Shown one piece after another: positions 20,401 through 29,665 of a DNA stretch of 64,000 bases (position 1 is the stretch's first letter; every line of letters begins with the position of its first letter). The notes beneath the pieces were generated by a model. That model was not told where the DNA came from and did no database searches. It saw only the letters and a list, made by a program, of their open reading frames with translations. The DNA is from Symbiodinium natans (taxonomy: Eukaryota > Sar > Dinophyceae > Suessiales > Symbiodiniaceae): positions 186,001 through 250,000 of the forward strand of contig CAJNDS010002498.1 in the NCBI GenBank assembly GCA_905221605.1. Reading direction: 5' to 3'. The position numbers were made by a program, and so were the translations under genes.

Positions 20401-22812
20401 GTGTGGGGCCTGGAGCCCCAAAGCAAGGGCCCCACAGAGCCAATGTGCGACCCCAGCTCAGGGCTGGAACACATGCTGAGAACTGCCCAGCAGCTCCTGG
20501 TTGCGTGTGCTGAATACTACAAGCGAGGTGCTCACATCAATCTACATGGGAAAAGATTGAGGGAGGCCTTGGGGAAACGGCTTACTGCAGATAGCAGTGG
20601 TTGTGAGCACGGCTGGCAGAAGCCCAGCCACTTTTGTCGGCCTGGACAGGAGTCGCCAGAAAGCGTTCCGATCACAGGGCCAAAGTTTTTCAAGCTGGAC
20701 CTTACGGATGAACAAATGAAGCCACTGTGGGAGGTGAACCCTGATGGGAACCCTCTGGTTCCACCAGACTCCCCCCCATCACAAAGGCAGGAGGAAGTCC
20801 AGAAGGTGAAACCTTCCCTCTGCAGCCCAGAGGAGCTGGGTTCGGAGATGACATGGCAGGAGGTGGTCAGCCTCCTGGAAGACCATGAGAGCCCCTTCCA
20901 GGCGAAGGAGGCCACCCTCCTTAGCTTCATAGAAGCCCAAGAGGAGGAGATGGCGGAGGACTCCCTGGCATGGGGTTGGTGCAGGATGGTCCTGCAAGCC
21001 CTAGAGCAAGGAGAGGATATCACCGGAAAAGCCATCCAACAGGCGCAGGAGGTGATAGCCTCTGAGCTCCCCAAAAGAAAGGAGCCCCTGCCACCGCAGC
21101 AGGCGCTGGGCCAGCAGGACCGCGAAGACCACCTTGTGCATGGCGAGAGCACCGACTCAGAAGCGCCCAGCCATGAGAAGGTTAAGCCTTCTGCCTCACC
21201 CGACCAGTATCTCAGCATTATGAGTGCCAATGTCACCAGTTTTAACAACGGGGCATTGGAGTGGGTAACCTCCTCTAAAGCAAAGGTGGTGTGCCTCCAG
21301 GAGACCCACCTCACACCAGAAATGCTGCACGGCAGGCGAGCCACACTGCAATCCCTAGGCTGGGATCTCTATGCTGAGCCGGCCTCCCTGTCGGACAAGG
21401 GCACAAGGTTGGGGGGCACTGCTTGTGCCTTTCCCAAAAATAGCGGTGTGTGGCAGAAAGCCACCTACCAATGCAAAGGGGCGGGCTACACGGCCGTAGG
21501 TCTGAGGCAAAGACGGTGGGACTACACGATTGTGTCCCTCTACCTGAGAGACACAGAAGGCCTAAATGGCCCCACAAATGCAGAGGTGCTATCCTCTCTG
21601 GTGGCGTTCGTGCGAACCCTCCCAGAGCCCTGGGTCATCTTGGGGGACTGGAACCTGGACCCGACTGAAGTTCAGGACACAGCCCTAATTCAGGTCATGC
21701 GGGGGAGAATGGTAGCCACTGGAGAAGCTACTTGCAACCATGGGGCGGAGCTGGATTTTGGGGTAGTGAGTAGGAGCCTGGAAGCCCTGGCGGAGTTGTC
21801 TGCTACCTGGGCAGTCCCGTGGAAACCACACGCAGCCTTGCACCTCAAGATCACGGATGGTGCCAGCGAGTGGAAAGCCTGGAAGCTTCCCCAGTTCCCG
21901 AAACTCGCAGCAGACCTCAAAAACCAGGAACCAGAGGTCCAACCCTCCCATTTTGCCATAATGGACAGGACTTGTGCCCAAGAGGACCAGAGCACCTGGA
22001 AACTGGCAACCTGGGCGGCCAGCCTGGAGCACTGCCACGAAGCTCCGAGGGCTGGCAGAGGGTGGTGTGTGCAGGCCCAGTGGGGGCCCTTGGTTTTGCA
22101 GCGCCCTTCCACTGCCCCCAAAGGATCTGCAGTGGGCTGGTGGGCACGCATTGCGCGAATCCTGGAAGAGGTACCAGCCTCCCAGCAGTATCTACTTGAC
22201 CTAGGCACTCTCCCAGCCTGCCCAGACATTGCTGAAGGTGATGCCTTCCTCGCAGAACTGCACAGGCAATGTGAAACCACAGCCCCACAGTGGAGGTCCT
22301 TGAGTGTTGAGGCCAGACACAAGGAGGCGGCCCTCCAAATGCAGAGAGCCAAGGAACAGCAGGCACAGTACAAAGACTGGCTCCAATCGGGATTAGCAAA
22401 AGGGATGCGGCCTCTCTACAGCTCTCTCAGGAAGAGTGAGAGAGTCCTGGATCGGCCCTTCCAGAACCTCCCGGGCGAGGAGCGCCCAGGGGCCAGGAGG
22501 AAGCAATGGGTCGCCATTTGGGGAGAGGTAGAAACATCCCCCCCGATCAGCCAGACCCTCCTGGATGCTGCAAAGTCCTCCCAGCTGTTTCAAATAACAA
22601 CAAATGTGTTGGAGGCCATCCTCAAGACTGTCACTGACAAAGCAGGAGGCCTTGATGGGCTCACCTATGCTGCCCTCAAAAACCTCCCTGAGCCGGCCTA
22701 TGAGCAGCTCACCCAAGCCCTGAACCTGGCTGAAGCCACAGGAGTGGCGCCACAGCACTGGCAGGTGAGCAGTTCCCATGGGATAAAGCCTCCCCGGGCA
22801 ATACCTGTCTAG
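20401..22812 (+). CDS. LINE endonuclease and N-terminal RT segment
   Basis: Same frame as the upstream ORF1. After a spacer of about 265 residues comes an exonuclease-endonuclease-phosphatase fold: SANVTSF (Asn motif), QETH (catalytic Glu), GDWNLDP (Asp/Asn), CNHGAELDF (Asp) and KPHAALHL (catalytic His), roughly residues 269-476. This enzyme nicks target DNA for priming. The RT thumb-side helix region begins near residue 735 (KAGGLDGLTYAALKNLP), then the frame breaks at about 22766. The bases after CACTGGCAG continue an RT-like protein in another frame (FPWDKASPGN then CLETGMQRLL). Confidence 0.75.
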   Translation: MWGLEPQSKGPTEPMCDPSSGLEHMLRTAQQLLVACAEYYKRGAHINLHGKRLREALGKRLTADSSGCEHGWQKPSHFCRPGQESPESVPITGPKFFKLDLTDEQMKPLWEVNPDGNPLVPPDSPPSQRQEEVQKVKPSLCSPEELGSEMTWQEVVSLLEDHESPFQAKEATLLSFIEAQEEEMAEDSLAWGWCRMVLQALEQGEDITGKAIQQAQEVIASELPKRKEPLPPQQALGQQDREDHLVHGESTDSEAPSHEKVKPSASPDQYLSIMSANVTSFNNGALEWVTSSKAKVVCLQETHLTPEMLHGRRATLQSLGWDLYAEPASLSDKGTRLGGTACAFPKNSGVWQKATYQCKGAGYTAVGLRQRRWDYTIVSLYLRDTEGLNGPTNAEVLSSLVAFVRTLPEPWVILGDWNLDPTEVQDTALIQVMRGRMVATGEATCNHGAELDFGVVSRSLEALAELSATWAVPWKPHAALHLKITDGASEWKAWKLPQFPKLAADLKNQEPEVQPSHFAIMDRTCAQEDQSTWKLATWAASLEHCHEAPRAGRGWCVQAQWGPLVLQRPSTAPKGSAVGWWARIARILEEVPASQQYLLDLGTLPACPDIAEGDAFLAELHRQCETTAPQWRSLSVEARHKEAALQMQRAKEQQAQYKDWLQSGLAKGMRPLYSSLRKSERVLDRPFQNLPGEERPGARRKQWVAIWGEVETSPPISQTLLDAAKSSQLFQITTNVLEAILKTVTDKAGGLDGLTYAALKNLPEPAYEQLTQALNLAEATGVAPQHWQVSSSHGIKPPRAIPV

Positions 22813-24008
22813 AAACAGGCATGCAGCGACTCCTGAGGGGAGAAGTTAGCCGCGCGGCTAACAAGCATGCCTGTGCGGTCCTTTTGGACCTGCAGACTTT
22901 CTATGACAGTGTCAACTGGACCAAACTGGAGGAGCGGATAGTGGCGACCGGCTTCCCGCCAGCTATAGCCCTCCTGGTCATGCAAGTCTACCGGGGAACG
23001 CGATATCTCGTGGCAGAGGATCTCCTCTCGGAGGGGATCCTCCCTGCGAGGGGCATCTTAGCAGGGTGCCCGTTCGCAACAATGATGGCCAGGGTTTACC
23101 TCCAGCCAATAATGCAAGAGGCCGCTCAGCTCCACAGTATCACCGCCCTGGACACCTGGGTCGATGATATTGGAGCGGATTTCGAAGCGCGACATCCCGA
23201 GCAGGCAGCATTTGCGGTCTATGAAGGTTACAAAACCCTTCGCCGGCTTCTGGAAGGTAGTGACCTCCGTTTGTCCCTGAAGAAGACAGGCTTCCTGTGC
23301 ACCACTGCCGAAGCCAGGAGGGAACTACAAAAGCTGCGCAAAGATGGGGACCCGGCTATCTGTGACAGCATGAAAGACTTAGGCCTGGACTGTGCCCTGG
23401 GTCGGGTCAGGCGGGTCAAGGTGCAACGAGCCCGCAGGCACAAAGCGGGCCATCGTCAGAAAAAGCTGAAACAACTCCAAGTCCCGGGTGTCCCGGCCAA
23501 AGTCCGCCTCTTCAGGGGAGGGGTGGCCTCCGTCCTCACTTGGGGCCACCAAGCCCAGGGAATGCCGCCCACCCGGAGACACAAGCTCCGGAACGCCTTG
23601 GCTGAGCAGTGTGGTAGACAGAAAATGGGCAACCTAGAGGTGGCGCTATCCTCTGTAAGTGACAGGTACCAGGATCCGGGTCGCACGCTGATGGTCCAGC
23701 AGGTTGAAGCCTGGTTCCAGCTCAAGAAAAGGTGGACCGGAAAGGAAGACCTGCTGGAAAGAACCTGGGGCCTTACTGTCCAAAAACTAGAGGAAGCCAG
23801 CAGCAGGTGGCAAATGGTCAAAGGCCCTCTTGCGGCTACCGTTGCATACCTGCTCGACCTCGGCTGGCAGCCTAGGGACAGTGATGAGTGGCTGGACACC
23901 CGGGGCGCCAGGCACACCATGCACACCCCACAGCAGGAGTGTCGTGTCCTTGACCTCCTCCAGCAAACTTATCAGGAATCGCCACCGGCATCGCTGCTCC
24001 TGAGCTAA
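22768..24008 (+). CDS. LINE reverse transcriptase, palm and thumb
   Basis: Contains RT motif A (VLLDLQTFYDSVNW), motif B (ARGILAGCPFATMMA) and motif C (DTWVDDIGAD, the YVDD-type active site), then Lys/Arg-rich thumb sequence. Both catalytic Asp pairs are present. The fingers motifs that should precede motif A by 60-70 residues are missing: the upstream ORF stops at the HWQ conserved before them and this frame begins about 30 residues before motif A. The enzyme is therefore internally deleted and likely inactive. The frame ends at TAA (24006-24008) and resumes in another frame within 20 bases. Confidence 0.8.
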
Positions 24009-24021
24009 AAGGGGGAGTAGA

Positions 24022-26301
24022 TTGGACAGTTTGTTGGGGGGATTTAAGAAAGAAGGGCGAACCACGAAAGCCTCAGCCCTGAGGTGTGTTTGGCAAGGAG
24101 CCCTGGTATGTAGCCAAAACTCTGCCGTCAAGATGTGCCCCCGGTGCCACCAGGAAGCAGACTGGGAGCATGTGCTCTTGGATTGTGCCTGGTGGGAAGC
24201 CCAGAACTGGGAGCTGCCAGCATGGTTCCAAGAAGGCAGGGCCCAAGGCCCGCGATCACTGTGGACCAGGGGACTCCCGCCCAAACCCGACTGGCAGGTA
24301 CCACCTCCACAGGAAGATAAGCCCACCTTCCTGGGCATATGGGCAAACAAAGAGCCCCTCAGTGACCCGGAGCTTGTCTACGGCACAGATGCTAGCGGGG
24401 GCCCTTTCACGGCGGACCCGAGACTCAGGCAGGTAGCCTACGCCGTGGTGGCCTGTAAAAAGCAGGGCCAAGAGTATGTCCAGGTCGGGGCAATCGTCGG
24501 TCAAGTCCCAGGACCTCAGACGGTTTTTCGGGGTGAGATGTATGCAGTTTTGCAGCTAGCCCGATACACCAAAGGCCCAGTTGACACGACACTCGATTGC
24601 CTTGGTGTCCCGAAACGTGTCCGCAACCCAAAACCGGGGAAAACACACGGTGACATCTGGTGGGAGCTCCAAGCTACGGAGGTTGATCGCCTCAAAATGA
24701 AATGGGTCCCGTCCCATGTCTCAGAGGAGGATTTCCTCCGGAAGGTCGGTGCGGACCACGCGTGGAGACAACAGGTCAATGACCTGGCGGACAAACTGTG
24801 TGGGGAAAAAGCGGCCGAGCTGGCCCGCCCCGAGGCCCGAGCAGCCAGTCAGTATCAGGACCATTGCAGCAAGAAAGCCCAAGAGTTCCTGGCGAGCAGG
24901 GCTGAAAAGATCCTCACCGCTGTAGGCGAGAACCAACACCCAGTCTACAAGGTCTTCCTGCAGGACAAGCAGGCCCGCAAAAACCCCGAGGCCAATGCAA
25001 GGCCCTGTAAAAAGCGGGTTGGATCCAACATAGGCCGTGGCCACACCACCACCCAGCAGGAATGGTTCCAGGAATTGGTCCGGACCAAATCCATACATGC
25101 CTGGGAGTGGGACGGTCTCAACCTCCGGTGTGCCCAGTGCCAGCTAAAACTTTTGCACACGAAAAACCGCAAGACCTTAGAGGCGCTGGCAGCACACCAA
25201 TGTGTGCATCAAGGGAGGGTTGCGGTTGAGGGGGTTCATGTTACGCATGTTTTGAAACTTTTCGGAACTAGGCAGCTTTGGGTGTGCGAGGGTTGTGGTG
25301 GTCAGCTGTCCCTTAAAACCCGAACGGTTTCGCAAAAACTTGCCGCTGCATGTTGTTTTAAAAAGGACTCCCGGTGTAAGTCGCTTTTCAAGCCAGAAGC
25401 AACAAATCCCATCCGCAGCCTTTTTCAGCCAGCACAGGCAGTCAGGCCAGTAGAAGGGCCCAACCCCTCCGTGCGCAATGGCGGAAATGAAGCAGGAGGA
25501 CCTGCCCCCCCAGGGCCAGGAGGCCCAGGAAGCCCAATGAAGAGTGAAGAGGAAAAGCCGGAGGGTGGGGCCTCCACGGAGCCAAAGGCTCTACACCACC
25601 CCGCCGGCGACGACACTCAGGAGGGGCTACCCTCCCAAGCCAATGCCTCCTCCAACCAGGAACTGCCACCCGCACCACCGGCAGGGGAGGGGCAGCCTCC
25701 GGAGGCAGAGGCTTGGGAGAATAGAAAGAGGGAGGTTCCTCCTCCGAGCAGGCAGCCCGGCAAAGCCCAAGGCAAGGGAGAGTACCTGCTCGAGCGCAGG
25801 ACCCCGGCACAGAGGTTTGTAGACGACTACACCCTGAAGAGGCAAAGAAACAGGCCGGGTAAGAAAGCCAGGGCCCAGAGGCAGCAGGCTGTCTCCGAAG
25901 CAGCCCAAAGGGTCCCGCCCTGGATGGGGGCACGAAGAGTGGGAAGGATGGCAGCAATGGGGGACGAGCACTGGTCCGGAGGGTGGTCCTCCAGCTGGTG
26001 GGGGGCCACCCGAGACTGGGACCAAGCCCAGAGCTCAGGAGGGGATACCTCCGAAACCAGCCAGGAGCCTGCCCCAGTCGAGGAGCAGGACCCAAGGGAC
26101 CAAGAGCCCCCGGCAGACCTCAACACGGGCAATAGGCCAGCGAACGAGGGAGGTAACCTCATCCTCCGAGCAAGCAGCCGAGGTCGAGGCAATGGCCTAG
26201 CAAACCAGATGCCCGACCGGGCCTCCTATGAGGTCCAGGGCAAAACCCGGTTCCTGACCATGCTTGCTTCGGGGGGGGTCAAGGGTGTGCTACACCCTTG
26301 A
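24022..26301 (+). CDS. LINE C-terminal zinc knuckle and RNase H
   Basis: Residues about 40-60 carry CPRCHQEADWEHVLLDC, the Cys-Cys-His-Cys knuckle usual at the C-terminus of LINE pol. An RNase HI domain follows: YGTDASGG (first Asp), FRGEMYAV (Glu), TTLDCLG (second Asp), VPSH and VNDLADKL (last Asp), about residues 114-258. This removes the RNA template during cDNA synthesis. A later CxxC/HxxC region (LRCAQCQ ... HQCVHQG ... VCEGCGG) looks like a second zinc module. The last 280 residues are Pro/Glu/Gln-rich. The frame ends just after a run of eight G. Confidence 0.75.
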   Translation: MDSLLGGFKKEGRTTKASALRCVWQGALVCSQNSAVKMCPRCHQEADWEHVLLDCAWWEAQNWELPAWFQEGRAQGPRSLWTRGLPPKPDWQVPPPQEDKPTFLGIWANKEPLSDPELVYGTDASGGPFTADPRLRQVAYAVVACKKQGQEYVQVGAIVGQVPGPQTVFRGEMYAVLQLARYTKGPVDTTLDCLGVPKRVRNPKPGKTHGDIWWELQATEVDRLKMKWVPSHVSEEDFLRKVGADHAWRQQVNDLADKLCGEKAAELARPEARAASQYQDHCSKKAQEFLASRAEKILTAVGENQHPVYKVFLQDKQARKNPEANARPCKKRVGSNIGRGHTTTQQEWFQELVRTKSIHAWEWDGLNLRCAQCQLKLLHTKNRKTLEALAAHQCVHQGRVAVEGVHVTHVLKLFGTRQLWVCEGCGGQLSLKTRTVSQKLAAACCFKKDSRCKSLFKPEATNPIRSLFQPAQAVRPVEGPNPSVRNGGNEAGGPAPPGPGGPGSPMKSEEEKPEGGASTEPKALHHPAGDDTQEGLPSQANASSNQELPPAPPAGEGQPPEAEAWENRKREVPPPSRQPGKAQGKGEYLLERRTPAQRFVDDYTLKRQRNRPGKKARAQRQQAVSEAAQRVPPWMGARRVGRMAAMGDEHWSGGWSSSWWGATRDWDQAQSSGGDTSETSQEPAPVEEQDPRDQEPPADLNTGNRPANEGGNLILRASSRGRGNGLANQMPDRASYEVQGKTRFLTMLASGGVKGVLHP

Positions 26302-26967
26302 CCGGGAACCCCGCTGGGTCCTGAAGGTGGGCCCCCAAGAGGCCCACCACTTCGAGTGGGAGCTTTTTGCGCTGTCCCTAGATTCCTGGCCGCAGGTCTG
26401 CCGGAGGTTCACCCTCCAGGTTGAGGTTCCTGGGATCCCGGCCCAGGACCTGAGGGCCTTCACAGTTGAACGGATGGTGGCCCCCATCCGCCCAACACCG
26501 GACGGTTCGTTCCTCCAGATGTGCATTATGTTGTGCTTCTGGTCAGGACTACGCCTTCCGGAGGGGTACCTCCATCCCCGGGATCAAGGGGAGCATAACT
26601 GGGGGTACTTGGGAATGCCCAAGTACCACCGGTTAACGTCCCTGGACGTAGCCAACTGGGGCACAAGGGAACACTACGGTTTCCCCAGCCAAACCCGGCT
26701 CGGTTCGACCAGGACTCCCCCACCCTAAGCAACAAAGTCAGGAGGTGGGTCAGCCTCCACCATGCTAGCATCCCCATGCTGGCCAGCCTGTTGCTGTGGG
26801 AGTTAAAGAACATGGACATGGTGTTTGTCGAGGCTCTCATTGACATGAAAGTCCTATATGAATTGCCCTCACCGGACTATGGGCTAGCACGACCCCTCGG
26901 CAACATCATGGAAGAGCCTCGCTGGGAGTTGGTCCCCCTGAGGGAGCCACCAGCTGATGCAGCCTAG
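26264..26967 (+). pseudogene. extra C-terminal domain of the LINE, frame-shifted
   Basis: Reading continues from the RNase H ORF if the frame moves at the G8 run (26270-26277) and again near 26700. It includes YTLDREPRWVLKVGPQEAHH, FEWELFALSLDSWPQV and TSLDVANWGTRE, then SNKVRRWVSLHHASIPML to a stop at 26965-26967. The VLK-x(n)-E and LDVANW elements recall a small kinase-like fold, but this is only a resemblance. Homopolymer slippage explains at least the first break. Confidence 0.45.
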
Positions 26968-27437
26968 GAGGTTGCATCCTCCCAGCGAGGAAAGGCAAGA
27001 GGTACCATCCTCGCTACCGGAGCGGAACCCTGACCGCCTCCCTCTGTCAGCCTGCACCAAGTGCATCAAAGGCCTTGAGGGAACCTTTGTCAGGAGGTTC
27101 CTAACCTCTCGTGAGGTACCAGCCTCTGGTAGTATCCCAAAGAGGATGAAAGCAGAGGTTCATCCTCGCTGCCAGAGAGCACCCCTGGCCCTCCCCTCAC
27201 GGTTTGCACCCCTTGCACCAAAACCTGAGGTGTTTTGCCAGGAGGTTCAATCCTCTCTCCTGAGGTACAACCTCTGGTAGCATCCCAAAGAGGATGGTAG
27301 CCTAGGAGGAGGTGCTTTCCTCCCCCTGTACCATAGGGCCAAGAGGGCCATCAGGAGTGCCAGTACAGAGGCACGGTTTTCACAACCCAAACACCAAGAC
27401 GGTGGATCGCATTTGTTCGCTCAACTCGGAAAAAAAA
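26968..27437 (+). other. LINE 3' UTR
   Basis: Non-coding tail with repeated AGGTTCxxTCCTC / GAGGTACCAGCCTCTGGTAG-like short modules (three or more copies between 26965 and 27300), probably a 3' RNA structure recognised by the RT. Ends in A8 before the target duplication. Confidence 0.6.
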
Positions 27438-27452
27438 TTTAATTCGAAACCT
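27438..27452 (+). repeat. 3' target-site duplication of the LINE
   Basis: TTTAATTCGAAACCT, identical to 19434-19448. Confidence 0.9.
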
Positions 27453-27505
27453 AGGTTGAACCTGGGTTGAACTTGGATTGAACCTGGCTTGAATCTGGGT
27501 TGTTT
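27453..27505 (+). repeat. GGTTGAACCTGGG minisatellite, right half of target locus
   Basis: Five units of the type GTTGAACCTGG / GTTGAACTTGG / CTTGAATCTGG, continuing the array interrupted at 19433. Confidence 0.85.
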
Positions 27506-27558
27506 AATCTTGAAAGGGGACGAGACTGTTTTTTGTTTCTTAAAGCAAACAGAGGAGA

Positions 27559-27685
27559 AGAGAATTTATTCTAAATTCCACCCCCCTCGAATATTCTTTT
27601 GTTTTTCGTATTTCATTCTTCGAAAGAAGGGAATTTGTTCTAAATTCTACCCCCCTCGAATTTCTCGAATCTTCTTTTGTTTTTT
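27559..27685 (+). repeat. two-copy repeat upstream of the recombinase ORF
   Basis: GAATTTATTCTAAATTCCAC and CCCCTCGAATATTCTTTTG recur about 70 bp later with small changes. It is followed by a T-rich tract ending TTTTTTGCAG, which looks like a splice acceptor for the ORF that follows. Confidence 0.75.
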
Positions 27686-27700
27686 GCATTTTTTGCAGCC

Positions 27701-28537
27701 GGACGTTCATATAGTGCATACTCGGAGACTATAAATGCCATCTCAGGCGTGCGCCCAGCCTTGAAACGCCTTCTCACACCAGCCTGGGACTTGGCTTTTG
27801 CGTGGATTGCAGAGGAGCCCTACTTGCACCATTTGGCGATGCCCTTAAGCATCCTTCTGGGTTTGCTTTCCTGCTGTTTGCTGTGGGGCTGGTTAGAGGA
27901 GGCCTCCGTTTTCACCATGAGCTGGTGTGGACTGCTCAGGATTGGAGAGGCAACCAAGGCCAGGCGTGCTGACCTAATCCTGCCGAGGGACTCAGCGCCA
28001 GGCATCGAGCATGCCCTCCTTTGCATCAGGGCTCCAAAAACACGGGGGCGTAGCGCCCACCATCAGGCCGCTCGCATAGATCCTCTCGACATCGTCTTCC
28101 TGCTCGACCTCTGCTGGGGCGAGTGTCCGAGCGAAACTCCGCTGTGGCCTTGGTCAGGTGAGACACTGCGAAAAAGGTTGCGAGCGCTCCTGGTAGCCCT
28201 AAAGCTGCCTGAGCGCCGCGGCCCGAGCACGAGGACCTTCGATTTGGGGTCATTTCGGCCTGGCGGTGCGACATGGATCCTAGGAGCCACTGACAACGCG
28301 GAGCTCTGCAGACGCAGGGGCAGATGGCTGTCAGCAAGAGTCATGGAGGTATACTTGCAGGAAGTCACTGCGGCCGTCTACATGCCCCGCCTCTCGCCAG
28401 AGGTGAGGCGGCACATCTCGGAGCTCGCCACGGCCTTCCCGGAGCTCCTCAACCAGGCCGCTTCTCTAAAGCACATGGGCATCCCCTCCAAGGTCTGGTA
28501 CCAATGTTTCCTGCGTGCTCCGGACGCTTTTAAGTGA
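27701..28537 (+). CDS. tyrosine recombinase (DIRS/Crypton-like catalytic domain)
   Basis: An open frame of about 279 codons after a T-rich TTTTTTGCAG acceptor, ending in TGA. The family pattern is visible: GLLRIGEAT (first catalytic Arg), APKTRGRSAHHQ (Lys/beta region), LGSFRPGGATW (second Arg; the usual His two residues earlier is Ser here), CRRRGRWLS (Trp/His position) and VMEVYLQEV (nucleophile Tyr). Tyrosine recombinases cut and rejoin DNA through a 3'-phosphotyrosine. Very similar exons are scattered widely in dinoflagellate genomes (recollection, no search). There is no adjacent RT in this orientation, so this is a stand-alone exon, a Crypton-like element or a fragment. The N-terminal arm is missing or lies in an earlier exon. 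Confidence 0.7.
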   Translation, partial: GRSYSAYSETINAISGVRPALKRLLTPAWDLAFAWIAEEPYLHHLAMPLSILLGLLSCCLLWGWLEEASVFTMSWCGLLRIGEATKARRADLILPRDSAPGIEHALLCIRAPKTRGRSAHHQAARIDPLDIVFLLDLCWGECPSETPLWPWSGETLRKRLRALLVALKLPERRGPSTRTFDLGSFRPGGATWILGATDNAELCRRRGRWLSARVMEVYLQEVTAAVYMPRLSPEVRRHISELATAFPELLNQAASLKHMGIPSKVWYQCFLRAPDAFK

Positions 28538-28833
28538 AGACTGCACAGAGGCAGCAGAAAGGGAGCGAAGCCTGCTTATTCAGGGTTAGGGGTTATGAGG
28601 GTTTGGGTTTTGGGTTCTTTTGGGTTCAGGGCTCAGGGTCTTAACGGTTTAGGGTTTAGGGTTTTAGTTTTTTTTTTGCCACCCGTCTAGCGGGGATAGG
28701 GATTAAAAAGGGATCAAAAAGCAAATAAAAAATGATCAACAAAACCCTAAGCCCTAGGCCCTAAACCGTAAACCCTAAAACCTAAGCCCTAAACCCTAAA
28801 CCCTAAACCCTCTCTATCACATAGATATTTAAG
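28538..28833. repeat. telomere-like blocks, both orientations
   Basis: TTTAGGG-type units at about 28590-28665 and CCCTAAA-type units at 28743-28812, separated by an AT-rich spacer. The opposite orientations create a weak head-to-head inverted pair. No gene. Confidence 0.8.
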
Positions 28834-29241
28834 CCTTCGTGACTTCTCGGTCAATCTGCCCCCCATTGTTCGTGGCTTTTCGGTCAATTTCCCCCCATTG
28901 TTCGTGACTTTTCGGTCAATCTGACCCCAATGTCCGTGACTTTTCGGCCACATTGCCCCCCATTCTTCGTGACTTTTCGGTCAATCTGACCCAATGTTCG
29001 TGACTTTTCGGTCAATCTGGACCAGTGTTGGTGACTTTTCGGTCAATTTGGACCAGTGTTGGTGACTTTTCGGTCAATCTGACCCCAATGTTCGTGACTT
29101 TTCGGTCAATTTGACCCCAATGTTCGTGACTTTCAGTGTTGGTGACTTTTCGGTCAATCTGGACCAGTGTTGGTGACTTTTCGGTCAATCTGGACCAGTG
29201 TTGGTGACTTTTCGGTCAATCTGACCCCATTGTTCGTCGGG
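28834..29241 (+). repeat. 31-bp minisatellite, about 13 units
   Basis: Unit consensus TTCGTGACTTTTCGGTCAAT followed by CTGACCCCAATG. Two unit types alternate, one with CTGACCCCAATG and one with CTGGACCAGTGTTGG. The last unit ends at GTTCGTCGGGGG. Confidence 0.95.
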
Positions 29242-29433
29242 GGTGGGCCCCAGAAGGTTCAGTGGAAAACGTTTCCGAATTGGGTAGGTAAAACTCTTTG
29301 GGGTAAGATGAAAACCCTTTTTATTTTCTTAATGTTATGGGATTGTTTGGGCGGGTGGGCTCCTTTGCTAAGCCTGGAACCCCCTAATGATTATGAATGC
29401 TAGAACAGTGACCCTCTGAACCTTAAACCCTGA

Positions 29434-29589
29434 ACTAAACCCTAAACCCTAAACCCTAAACCTTAAACTAAACCTTAAAACCTAAACCCTAAACCCTAAA
29501 CCCTAAACCCTAAACCCTAAACCCTAAACCCTAAACCCTAAACCCTAAACCCTAAACCTAAACCCTAAACCCTAAACCCTAAACCCTAA
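29434..29589 (+). repeat. interstitial telomere-like array (CCCTAAA)n
   Basis: About 20 CCCTAAA units, near-perfect over the right two thirds. It is directly followed by AAATTCCCACCCGGCCTGCT, a sequence that also follows the array at 30172. Confidence 0.95.
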
Positions 29590-29665
29590 ATTCCCACCCG
29601 GCCTGCTTAGGCCGTACCCACCCTATACTAGGGTGCCTGGACCCAGAATTATACCCGGCAGCGAT
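29589..29665 (+). repeat. subrepeat after telomere array, copy 1
   Basis: AAATTCCCACCCGGCCTGCT then TAGGCCGT and AGGGTGCCTGGACCCAGA; diverged copy at 30239-30313. Both copies sit at the right edge of a CCCTAAA array, so array plus subrepeat form a larger unit of about 650 bp. Confidence 0.8.

Larger units (their letters stand above)
19449..27437 (+). mobile_element. non-LTR (LINE) retrotransposon, about 8 kb
   Basis: Bounded by perfect 15-bp target duplications (19434-19448 and 27438-27452) and ending in A8, the signature of target-primed reverse transcription. Domain order: Cys-containing ORF1 protein, AP-type endonuclease (EEP fold), reverse transcriptase, C-terminal Cys/His knuckle, RNase H, then an extra conserved-looking domain. 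This order is that of I/R1-like LINEs carrying RNase H. The copy is 5' complete or nearly so but damaged: a TAG between ORF1 and pol, a deletion removing RT fingers motifs near 22766, and frame changes near 24000, 26270 and 26700. It is therefore probably non-autonomous. Confidence 0.9.
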
